Made by a program: the position numbers and the translations under genes. A stretch of 64,000 nucleotides of DNA from Peptoniphilaceae bacterium (GTDB taxonomy: Bacteria > Bacillota > Clostridia > Tissierellales > Peptoniphilaceae): contig JALFST010000002.1 in NCBI GenBank assembly GCA_022779285.1, positions 62,001 through 126,000 on the forward strand, written 5' to 3'. Under the pieces are notes generated by a model. The model was not told the DNA's origin and did no database searches. It saw only the letters and a list, made by a program, of their open reading frames with translations. Shown piece by piece: positions 42,979-50,722 of this stretch (position 1 is the stretch's first letter; each line of letters opens with the position of its first letter).

Positions 42979-43166
42979 TTATCCACAGCAATGTGGATAA
43001 GATGTGAACAAAATCGGCTAAATGACGTGTTTTCACATGCCGCTTTCCAAATATACACATTTATTATCCACATATCCACAGACTTATCCACAGATGTCCG
43101 CTTTTTTTATTCGGAAATATTTATTCAAATGGGGAAAATACGTGAAATCGGAGAGGATTATTCACA
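42979..43166. other. Cluster of DnaA boxes
   Basis: Perfect TTATCCACA boxes occur at 42979-42987 (+), 42992-43000 (-), 43064-43072 (+) and 43084-43092 (+). One-mismatch boxes are at 43072-43080 (ATATCCACA) and 43158-43166 (TTATTCACA). Boxes 1 and 2 face each other across 4 bp, forming a palindrome. AT-rich DNA lies between 43100 and 43175. Such density marks either a replication origin or a DnaA titration/regulatory cluster. All neighbouring genes on both sides point the same way, which argues against a bidirectional chromosomal origin at this spot. Confidence 0.75.
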
Positions 43167-43242
43167 AATATTCATTTGACGCTTTTTGATTGCAAAAAGA
43201 GCAATGCGAGTGTGCCCAATAAAGTTTGATTCCGTAAAATTG

Positions 43243-43251
43243 TGGTAAAAT
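43243..43251 (+). promoter_or_regulatory. Extended -10 promoter of hpf
   Basis: TGGTAAAAT lies 36 bases before the hpf start; the -35 region is weak. DnaA boxes end about 75 bases upstream. Confidence 0.45.
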
Positions 43252-43287
43252 AAGATTGGGAAAACATTTACCAGTTAGGAGGACGTT

Positions 43288-43830
43288 ATGAAAGTCACTT
43301 TTGTCGGTAAGAACATCACCATCCGTGACAATTTCAAGGAAGAGACGCTTAAGAAGATCCATCGTCTGGACAAGTATTTTACAGATGATGTGAATGCCAC
43401 TGTGACCATGTCTACAGAGGGAAATCATAAGCGTGTCGAGGTGACGATCCCGCTTCCGGGAACCAATACCGTGCTTCGTGCGGATCAGGCATCCTTTGAT
43501 ATGCTTCAGAGCGTAGATCAGGCGGTATCGGCGCTCGTTTCACAGGTTCGAAAATTCAAAACGAAGCTTGAGCGCCGCCATAAGGCAGCCCGCTCCATTC
43601 GCTTTGATCAGGTGGTGGATTTGCCGGAAGAGGCACAGTCCGATGAAAATCCGGAAATTGCACGGATTAAGGAGGTCTCGTTAGAACCGCTCACACCGGA
43701 AGAGGCTGTGGATGAGATGGAGATGATCGGACACGATTTTTATCTGTTCTATAATTCCGATCAGGACCAGGTATGTTGTCTCTATCGCCGTAAGGTGGGA
43801 AATTACGGGCTTTTAGTTCCGAAAAAATAA
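43288..43830 (+). CDS. hpf: Ribosome hibernation-promoting factor, long form
   Basis: The 180-residue protein binds the 30S decoding region and dimerises ribosomes into inactive 100S particles when growth stops. The N-terminal domain (residues 1-105, starting MKVTFVGKNITIRDNFKE) is the HPF/RaiA beta-alpha fold. A charged linker leads to the C-terminal dimerisation domain (about 122-178; KEVSLEPLTPEEAVDEMEMIGHDFYLFYN), which defines long HPF. AGGAGG precedes the ATG. It sits directly upstream of secA, as in many Firmicutes, but with its own terminator. Confidence 0.93.
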   Translation: MKVTFVGKNITIRDNFKEETLKKIHRLDKYFTDDVNATVTMSTEGNHKRVEVTIPLPGTNTVLRADQASFDMLQSVDQAVSALVSQVRKFKTKLERRHKAARSIRFDQVVDLPEEAQSDENPEIARIKEVSLEPLTPEEAVDEMEMIGHDFYLFYNSDQDQVCCLYRRKVGNYGLLVPKK

Positions 43831-43889
43831 TCACGGGATTTTCCGGGAAATATAGACCCTGCTGTTCTTCTTTCCGGCAGGGAAGCTTG

Positions 43890-43918
43890 AGAGGCTGCGG
43901 GTAAGCAGCCTCTTTTTT
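43890..43918 (+). terminator. Terminator of hpf
   Basis: AGAGGCTGC/GCAGCCTCT (9 bp) with a short loop followed by a run of T residues. Confidence 0.85.
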
Positions 43919-43954
43919 ATCACAGCATCCTATACGATCACAGCATCCTATACG
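43919..43954 (+). repeat. Perfect 18-bp tandem duplication between hpf and secA
   Basis: ATCACAGCATCCTATACG occurs twice back to back (43919-43936 and 43937-43954), immediately after the hpf terminator and about 30 bases before the secA -10 element. Confidence 0.9.
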
Positions 43955-43980
43955 CTTTTCGTGCGCTTTCTGTATTTCCG

Positions 43981-43989
43981 TGATAAAAT
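43981..43989 (+). promoter_or_regulatory. Extended -10 promoter of secA
   Basis: TGATAAAAT lies 46 bases before the secA start; no strong -35 is present. Confidence 0.45.
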
Positions 43990-44035
43990 ACATCCAAATG
44001 CTTTCCATTATCAATAATAAAGAATCGAGGAACCA

Positions 44036-46852
44036 ATGGGACTTTTTGACTTTCTAACAAAATCCTTCAGTCAACGTGAGATTGACAAGCTTCAGCCTCT
44101 TGTCAAAAAAGTACTGTCTTATGAATCCGGGTATGCCGAGCTGTCGGATGACGATCTGCGTGCAAAAACGGGGATGTTTCAAGAGCGCTATCAAAAAGGG
44201 GAAACCCTGGAAGATCTTTTGCCGGAGGCCTTTGCCACCGTGCGGGAAGCGGCTTGGCGCGTATTGGGAATGAAGCCCTTCCCTGTGCAAATCATCGGCG
44301 GCATCGTGCTTCATCAGGGGCGCATTGCCGAGATGAAAACAGGAGAAGGAAAAACGCTCGTGGCAACGATGCCGTCGTATCTCAACGCCATTGCCGGAGA
44401 AGGCGTACACATTGTTACGGTCAACGACTATCTGGCACAGCGCGATGCGGAGTGGATGGGCAAGGTTCATGAATTTTTAGGCTTGCGCGTGGGAGTCGTT
44501 CTGCAGAATATGGAAAAGGATCAGCGCAAGAGAGCCTATGCCGCGGATATCACCTACGGTACGAATAACCAATTCGGTTTTGATTATCTTCGTGACAACA
44601 TGGCGATTTATAAAGATGGCGTAGTACAGCGCAAGCTGCATTTTGCGATCGTGGACGAGGTCGACTCCATCCTGATCGATGAAGCAAGAACGCCGCTCAT
44701 CATTTCCGGAGAAGGCGATCCTTCCACGGAAATGTATTCCCGTGCCAATGCGTTTATTCAGACGCTGACCGGACGCATTCTGGATCCGAGCGAAGAGCTC
44801 AACAAGCTGGACGCTCTTTTCGAAGAACATAAGCTGGAAACCGTAGATTATCTGGTGGATGAAAAGCGCAAGAGTGCGAACCTCACGGAGCAGGGAAACG
44901 CAAAAGCGGAGGCGTATTTCCACGTGGAGAACATCTCCGATCCCAGCCATATGGAATTGATGCACTACATCAATCAGGCGCTCAAGGCCAGAACAACGAT
45001 GAAGCGCGATATTGACTACGTTGTGGACAACGGGGAGGTCAAGATCGTGGATGAGTTCACGGGCCGCATTATGGAAGGCCGTCGGTATTCTGACGGACTG
45101 CATCAGGCGATTGAGGCGAAGGAAGGCGTGGAAATCAAGAGCGAGTCCAAAACACTTGCAACCATTACCTTCCAGAATTTTTTCCGCATGTACGAAAAGC
45201 TCTCGGGAATGACCGGAACGGCAATGACGGAGGAGGACGAATTTTCCGAGGTATATAATCTCGACGTTATCGCGATTCCGACAAATAAGCCGGTGCGGCG
45301 CATCGACCGTGAGGATCAGATTTTCGTCAATGTGGACGGAAAATTCCGAGCGATTGCACAGGAGATAGAGCGCGTGCATGCGACAGGACAGCCGATCCTC
45401 GTAGGTACTGTCGATATTGAGACAAGTGAGCTGATTTCCGGCCTGTTGAAAAAGCGCAGGATCCCCCACAGCGTTTTGAATGCGAAGCAGCATCGCCATG
45501 AGGCTGAAATTGTTGCGCAGGCGGGGCGTCTCAACACGGTCACGATTGCAACGAACATGGCGGGCCGTGGTACCGATATCGTTTTAGGCGGCAATCCGGA
45601 GTGGATGGCCAAGCGCGATATGGAAAAGAGCGGGGATTCCGATCAGCTCATTGAGTGGGCGGACAGCTTCCGTCATGTGGAGCCGGAGGATGTCTTTCCA
45701 TTAGATGAGGAGGGAACGGTCATCACCGGCGCGGACATTTTGGATGCCAGAGAGCGATTCCGGAAGCTCAAGGAAAAATATGAAGTGGAAACGAAGGCCA
45801 ATGCGGAGGAGGTCATCAAACGAGGCGGCCTTTATATTTTAGGTACGGAGCGCCATGAGTCCCGCCGCATTGATAATCAGCTTCGCGGCCGATCGGGCCG
45901 ACAGGGAGATCTGGGAGAATCCCGTTTTTATATCGCTCTTGAGGATAAGCTGATGCGCCTTTTCGGGGGCGAGCGTATGCAGTCGCTGATCAATTCCGGA
46001 CGTTTTCCGAAGGATGAGGCCTTGGAGGCGAGATTTCTCACCAAGACCATTGAGCGAATTCAGAAAAAGGTCGAATCGAACAACTTTGCGATTCGTAAAC
46101 GCGTCCTGGAATATGATGACGTGATGAATGTGCAGAGAAATACCATATATACGGAAAGAAATCGAGTGCTCAACGGCGAGAATATGAAGGAGTCCATTGA
46201 GCAGATGATTACGGGAGTTGTCCGCAGTGCGGTACAAACCTTCTGCGGAGAGGCGGACAATCCGGAGACCTGGGAGCTGGAAGGGCTTTTCAATTATCTC
46301 AACAATATCTTTTTGCCGAAGGGAATTCTTGCGGTATCCTCCATTCAAGGGATGAATCGTGAGGAGTTTACCGATCGTCTGCTCGCCATCGCCAAGGATC
46401 TGTATGAGAAAAAGGAGCAGGAATTCGGCGGAGAGCTGATGCGCGAGGTGGAGCGCATTGTGCTTTTGCGCGTTGTGGATACCAAGTGGATGGATCACAT
46501 CGATGCGATGGATCAGCTTCGCAAGGAAATCGGAATCCGCGCCATGGGCAATGATGATCCCGTTCGCGCCTACAGCAATGAAGGCTATGAAATGTTCAAT
46601 GAAATGAACGATTCGATTCGCGAGGAGACGGTTCGCATGCTCTACCATGTGGTGCCGGCGCAGCACATGGAGCGCCAGGAGGTGGCAAGAGCCACACATG
46701 AATCCGGCGCCGGAGAGGCGGCACAGGAGCAGAGCACCTTCCGCCGAAGCGGGAAGAAAATCGGAAGAAATGATCCCTGCTGGTGCGGCAGCGGCAAGAA
46801 ATTCAAGCATTGTCACGGAAAAGGGGCTCATCCTCAGTACGGTCCGCAATAA
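44036..46852 (+). CDS. secA: Preprotein translocase ATPase SecA
   Basis: The 938-residue motor drives secretion through SecYEG. Features in order: NBD1 with Walker A MKTGEGKTL (about residue 99), TVNDYLAQRDAEWM, the DEAD-like VDEVDSILIDEARTPLIISG (about 206), preprotein cross-linking domain, NBD2 (ATNMAGRGTDIVLGGNPEWM; LRGRSGRQGDLGES), helical wing and scaffold, and a C-terminal zinc SEC-C motif (DPCWCGSGKKFKHCHG). Length is slightly above B. subtilis SecA. It exports the signal-peptide proteins seen elsewhere in the window. Only one SecA is present here. Confidence 0.97.
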   Translation: MGLFDFLTKSFSQREIDKLQPLVKKVLSYESGYAELSDDDLRAKTGMFQERYQKGETLEDLLPEAFATVREAAWRVLGMKPFPVQIIGGIVLHQGRIAEMKTGEGKTLVATMPSYLNAIAGEGVHIVTVNDYLAQRDAEWMGKVHEFLGLRVGVVLQNMEKDQRKRAYAADITYGTNNQFGFDYLRDNMAIYKDGVVQRKLHFAIVDEVDSILIDEARTPLIISGEGDPSTEMYSRANAFIQTLTGRILDPSEELNKLDALFEEHKLETVDYLVDEKRKSANLTEQGNAKAEAYFHVENISDPSHMELMHYINQALKARTTMKRDIDYVVDNGEVKIVDEFTGRIMEGRRYSDGLHQAIEAKEGVEIKSESKTLATITFQNFFRMYEKLSGMTGTAMTEEDEFSEVYNLDVIAIPTNKPVRRIDREDQIFVNVDGKFRAIAQEIERVHATGQPILVGTVDIETSELISGLLKKRRIPHSVLNAKQHRHEAEIVAQAGRLNTVTIATNMAGRGTDIVLGGNPEWMAKRDMEKSGDSDQLIEWADSFRHVEPEDVFPLDEEGTVITGADILDARERFRKLKEKYEVETKANAEEVIKRGGLYILGTERHESRRIDNQLRGRSGRQGDLGESRFYIALEDKLMRLFGGERMQSLINSGRFPKDEALEARFLTKTIERIQKKVESNNFAIRKRVLEYDDVMNVQRNTIYTERNRVLNGENMKESIEQMITGVVRSAVQTFCGEADNPETWELEGLFNYLNNIFLPKGILAVSSIQGMNREEFTDRLLAIAKDLYEKKEQEFGGELMREVERIVLLRVVDTKWMDHIDAMDQLRKEIGIRAMGNDDPVRAYSNEGYEMFNEMNDSIREETVRMLYHVVPAQHMERQEVARATHESGAGEAAQEQSTFRRSGKKIGRNDPCWCGSGKKFKHCHGKGAHPQYGPQ

Positions 46853-46914
46853 TGCGGCTTGATGGCTCTAAAGCAATGGATTTTGTCGGAAACGGAAAAG
46901 CGAAGGAGGCAACC

Positions 46915-48034
46915 ATGGAAAAATATGAAATGAGACAAACCCTCGATGCGATGGGACAGGTGTTGAACGAGCTAAGGAGCTCACTTTGACATCGCTAAAC
47001 TGCAGATCGAGGTGGATAATCTGAATCAAAAAACGGCAGATCCCGATTTTTGGAATGTGCCGGAAAACGCGCAGGCGGTTATGGTGGAGCTCAACGGAAA
47101 ACGAGCAACAGTGGAGCATTTTACCGGGCTGCAATCGGGCTATGAGGATCTCAGCGAAATGGTGGAGATGCTTGACGACGAGGAATTTGAGGAATCGCGT
47201 GAGGAGCTTACTGCCGAGCTGAGGCGTCTGGAGAAGAAGGTGGATTCGCTTAAAACGCAGACGCTTCTTTCAGGCGATTATGATACCAATAATTGCTTTT
47301 TCTCCATTCATGCGGGAACGGGCGGGCTGGAGGCCACAGATTGGGCACAAATGCTGCAGCGCATGTATGAGCGATGGTTTGAGCAAAAGGGCTGGAAGGT
47401 CGAACAGACGGATCTCACGTTAGAGGAGGGCGGCGGCATCAAGTCTGTCAGCTATGAGATTCGCGGCTATTATGCCTACGGATTGTGCAAGAGTGAAAAG
47501 GGCGTCCACCGTCTGGTGCGCATTTCCCCCTTTGATTCGCAGAGCAGACGACACACCTCCTTTGCAAGCGTTGATGTATATCCGGAGCTGAAGGATACGC
47601 AGGAGGTAACGATTGAAGACAAGGATTTGAAGATCGATACCTATCGTTCAACAGGAGCCGGCGGACAGCACGTAAACACGACGGATTCGGCAGTGCGGAT
47701 TACGCATATTCCGACGGGGGTTGTGGTTACGTGTCAAAATGAGCGATCGCAAATCCAAAATAGGGCCAAGGCCATGGAAATGCTCAAAGCCAAGCTGGTG
47801 CAAATCAGAGAAGAGGAGCATCGGGAAAAAATCGAGGATATCACGGGAAAGTACACACAGATTTCCTGGGGAGCGCAGATTCGCTCCTACGTTTTTCAGC
47901 CCTATACGATGGTAAAGGATCACCGGACGGGTGAGGAGACGGGAAATATTACAAAGGTGATGGATGGCGATCTGGATGCTTTTGTAGAATCCTATCTCAG
48001 CTGGCAGGCACACGGTACGGGCGGCAATGCCTGA
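46915..48034 (+). CDS. prfB: Peptide chain release factor 2, with +1 programmed frameshift
   Basis: RF2 terminates translation at UGA and UAA. The coding sequence is join(46915-46986, 46988-48034): the first frame (MEKYEMRQTLDAMG...) has 24 codons and stops at TGA 46987-46989. The slip site is CTT TGA C with an internal AAGGAG (46974-46979) a few bases upstream, the classical autoregulatory +1 frameshift triggered by low RF2. After the shift the protein continues DIAKLQIEVDNLNQ. The RF2 anticodon-like SPF is in ISPFDSQSRR and the catalytic GGQ in GAGGQHVNTT. Total is about 372 residues. AGGAGG precedes the ATG. Confidence 0.96.
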
Positions 48035-48099
48035 AAATCTGAAAAAAGGAAAGAAAAGGCCATAAAGGTGGTCTCAAAAGCAGAACTGAGGAGAACAAA

Positions 48100-49815
48100 A
48101 TGCGATTGAAACGTTATTATATGCCGACGCTGCGGGAGGTTCCGGGAGATGCGGAAATTCCAAGCCATCAGCTCTTGCTGCGTGCGGGAATGATTCGTAA
48201 GGCGGCATCGGGAATTTACAGCTATCTTCCGCTCGGACAGCGCGTGGTGCAAAAAGTGGAGCGCATTGTTCGCGAGGAAATGGATCGCGCAGGCTCTCAG
48301 GAAATTCGCGTCAGCGTGCTGCAGCCGAAGGAAATTTGGGAGCAATCCGGCCGGTGGAAGACCTTCGGGCCGGAAATGTTTAAGCTGACGGATCGTGCGG
48401 AGCATGAATATTGTCTGGGACCGACTGCCGAGGAATATTTTACGGATCTGGTACATGAGGAGCTGCGCAGCTACAAACAGCTTCCGCTGAATCTCTATCA
48501 GATTCAATGGAAGTACCGTGATGAAAAAAGGCCGCGCTTCGGAATCAATCGCTCCCGCGAATTTTTGATGAAGGATGCGTATTCCTTTGATCAGGATGAA
48601 GAGGGAATGCGCAGATCCTATCAGGAGATGTGGGATGCCTATGTTCGGGTTTTCGATCGGCTGGGGATCGATTATCGCATCGTGCGCGGTGATTCGGGTG
48701 CCATGGGCGGAAACCGGTCGCATGAGTTTACAGCGCTTTCCGAGGTGGGGGAAGGCGTCATCGCCTATTGTGAAGCCTGTGATTATGCAGCTACGGACGA
48801 AAAGTCCGCCTTTCGGCATGTTCAGGTACCGGCGGAGGAGCTCCGGACGATGGAGCGCATCGATACGCCGGACATCCATACCATTCAGGAGCTCACGGAG
48901 TTCCTGAATGTCGCGCCGGAGCGTACCATAAAAGCGGTATGTCTGCGCGTGGCGGGAGAGCCTGTCTTTGTTTATATTCCCGGAGAGCGCGAGCTCAACA
49001 TGGCAAAGCTTGTCGCTTATTTGCAGGTGCCGGAGCATGAGATCGAGTTTTTGGACGATGAAACCATTCAACAAGTTACGGGTGCGAATCCCGGATTTAT
49101 CGGTCCTGTCGGTCTGCCGGAGGGCACGCGCATTCTTGTAGACCGTCAAATCACCCGACGCCCCAATATGATTGCGGGCGGCAATGTGACGGGCACGCAT
49201 ATCAAAAATGTGAATTTCGGCCGCGACTTTGAAGGAGAGGTGGCGGAGGATCTGCTCATGGTCAAGGAAGGCGACCTTTGTCCCGTATGCGGCGAGCCTC
49301 TGCATTTTGCTCGAGGCATTGAGGTAGGCAACATTTTTCAATTAGGGACGAAGTATTCCGCTGCCATGAATGCGACCTTCCTTGATGAAAACGGCGTAGC
49401 CACCCCATTTGTGATGGGATCCTACGGAATCGGCATCACTCGGACCGTCAGCGCCATTGTCGAGCAGAATCATGACGACAAGGGAATCATCTGGCCGATC
49501 GTGGCGGCTCCTTTTGCTGCAATCATTACGATTGCCAATATGAAGGCGGAAGAACAGGTTATGCTGGCGGAGGAAATGGAGGCGGCTCTGGAAGCCAAGG
49601 GGATGGAAGTGCTTTTGGATGACAGAAATGAGCGCCCGGGCGTCAAATTTAATGATCGGGATTTAATCGGCATTCCGCTCCGCATCACGGTCGGGAAAAA
49701 GGCGGGAGAAAACATTGTGGAGTTTTCCACGCGGCGCGAAATGAAAAACGAGGAGATGTCTCCCGCCGAGGCGTTGGAGCGCGTGGAAAGAGCGGTGAAG
49801 GAAGCGGCTCAATAG
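48100..49815 (+). CDS. proS: Prolyl-tRNA synthetase, bacterial type
   Basis: The 571-residue class II synthetase charges tRNA-Pro. Visible parts are the N-terminal class II core (GIYSYLPLGQRVVQKVE; motif 2 region with RDEKRPRFGINRSREFLMKDAYSF), the editing INS domain in the middle (about residues 225-385; VCLRVAGEPVFVYIPGERELN), motif 3 (VMGSYGIGITRTVSAIVE, about 438) and the anticodon-binding domain (from about 465). GAGGAG precedes the ATG. No T-box leader is visible in the 65-bp gap after prfB, so the two are probably co-transcribed. Confidence 0.96.
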   Translation: MRLKRYYMPTLREVPGDAEIPSHQLLLRAGMIRKAASGIYSYLPLGQRVVQKVERIVREEMDRAGSQEIRVSVLQPKEIWEQSGRWKTFGPEMFKLTDRAEHEYCLGPTAEEYFTDLVHEELRSYKQLPLNLYQIQWKYRDEKRPRFGINRSREFLMKDAYSFDQDEEGMRRSYQEMWDAYVRVFDRLGIDYRIVRGDSGAMGGNRSHEFTALSEVGEGVIAYCEACDYAATDEKSAFRHVQVPAEELRTMERIDTPDIHTIQELTEFLNVAPERTIKAVCLRVAGEPVFVYIPGERELNMAKLVAYLQVPEHEIEFLDDETIQQVTGANPGFIGPVGLPEGTRILVDRQITRRPNMIAGGNVTGTHIKNVNFGRDFEGEVAEDLLMVKEGDLCPVCGEPLHFARGIEVGNIFQLGTKYSAAMNATFLDENGVATPFVMGSYGIGITRTVSAIVEQNHDDKGIIWPIVAAPFAAIITIANMKAEEQVMLAEEMEAALEAKGMEVLLDDRNERPGVKFNDRDLIGIPLRITVGKKAGENIVEFSTRREMKNEEMSPAEALERVERAVKEAAQ

Positions 49816-49847
49816 TACCGGATGGAGCGGAACGGAAGGAACCGGAA

Positions 49848-50417
49848 ATGAGGAGGATTATGAAAAATAAGCTATGGGTGGGAATCGGTCTTGCTCTCCT
49901 CCTGACGATTACAGGATGTACAGATCGGAGCCGGACCCCGGAGAAGGCTGTTTCCGATCGTCAAAGCTCGGCATTGAACAGGACGGAGTCCGCAGCGCCT
50001 GAGCAGGAGAGCTCCTCGCAGACAACGGGCGCCTCCGAGGCCTCGGAGGATCAGGCGCGTTTGGCGGAATCTGCAGAGGGGAAAAAATATCTGGCGATTA
50101 CCTCAAAATATACTCCGATTACCATGGAGGAAATCAATCAGAACAAGGGGGAAAAGCTGATTTACGCAGGGCGTCTCACGTGTCCTTATTGTCGTAAGCT
50201 GCTTCCCGTCTTTGATCCGATCGCTCGTGAGAAAAACCTGAAGGTATATTATCTGGATACGCAGGATAATACCGAATTTGAAGATTTTGCCGCAGAGCAC
50301 GGAATTGAGTACGTGCCGGCGCTCATCTATTTGAAGGATGGGGAGGTTACGAATCTCAGAATCCGGGATCCGTATCCGCGCAAACAGCTTGAGAAGGCAT
50401 TGGAAAATATTTCCTGA
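49848..50417 (+). CDS. Thioredoxin-fold lipoprotein with CPYC active site
   Basis: The 189-residue protein has a lipoprotein signal (hydrophobic LWVGIGLALLLT followed by lipobox TITGC, Cys near residue 24), a Ser/Glu-rich linker (to about residue 80), and a thioredoxin-like domain with CPYC (about 122), the cis-Pro of YVPALIYL and a C-terminal helix. It should act as a membrane-tethered thiol-disulfide protein outside the cell. Two starts are possible: ATG 49848 with GGAAGG at good spacing, or ATG 49860 only 3 nt after AGGAGG. It follows proS by 32 nt. Confidence 0.8.
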   Translation: MRRIMKNKLWVGIGLALLLTITGCTDRSRTPEKAVSDRQSSALNRTESAAPEQESSSQTTGASEASEDQARLAESAEGKKYLAITSKYTPITMEEINQNKGEKLIYAGRLTCPYCRKLLPVFDPIAREKNLKVYYLDTQDNTEFEDFAAEHGIEYVPALIYLKDGEVTNLRIRDPYPRKQLEKALENIS

Positions 50418-50607
50418 GATATTTTTATCCGGAAGCGTTGCCCATGCCGGATGCCTGATGGGAAGAGGACGCATTTTCCATTTTCAGCGATATTAGATGG
50501 AAATGAATAAAAATTTAAAGAATTGGAAAAATACGGCTAAAGCGCACATAAATATTCACACTTTGGAATTTTTTCAAAAAAAAATTCCGGAGAAGACTCT
50601 GATTTTG

Positions 50608-50636
50608 TTGAAATTATGTTCGCCTTGTGCTATATT
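50608..50636 (+). promoter_or_regulatory. Promoter of the oligopeptide-binding protein gene
   Basis: TTGAAA (50608-50613) and TATATT (50631-50636) are spaced by 17 bp, with an extended TGC before the -10. It lies within an otherwise gene-less 305-bp gap and predicts a leader of about 80 nt. Confidence 0.75.
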
Positions 50637-50722
50637 GTACAAAACTATCTCGACCGCAACGAGTTTGTTTTTGAGATTTGATGGAAGCTGAGATGAAGCA
50701 TCAAATTAAGGAGGATTGTTTC

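Noticed and set aside
42979..43166. Firm call of chromosomal oriC
   Set aside because: Box density fits, but the dnaA gene is absent and gene orientation does not diverge around the site, so only a DnaA-box cluster is annotated.
48035..48099. T-box or other riboswitch before proS
   Set aside because: The 65-bp gap is too short and lacks a specifier stem, antiterminator or terminator; a GGTGG stretch alone is not enough.
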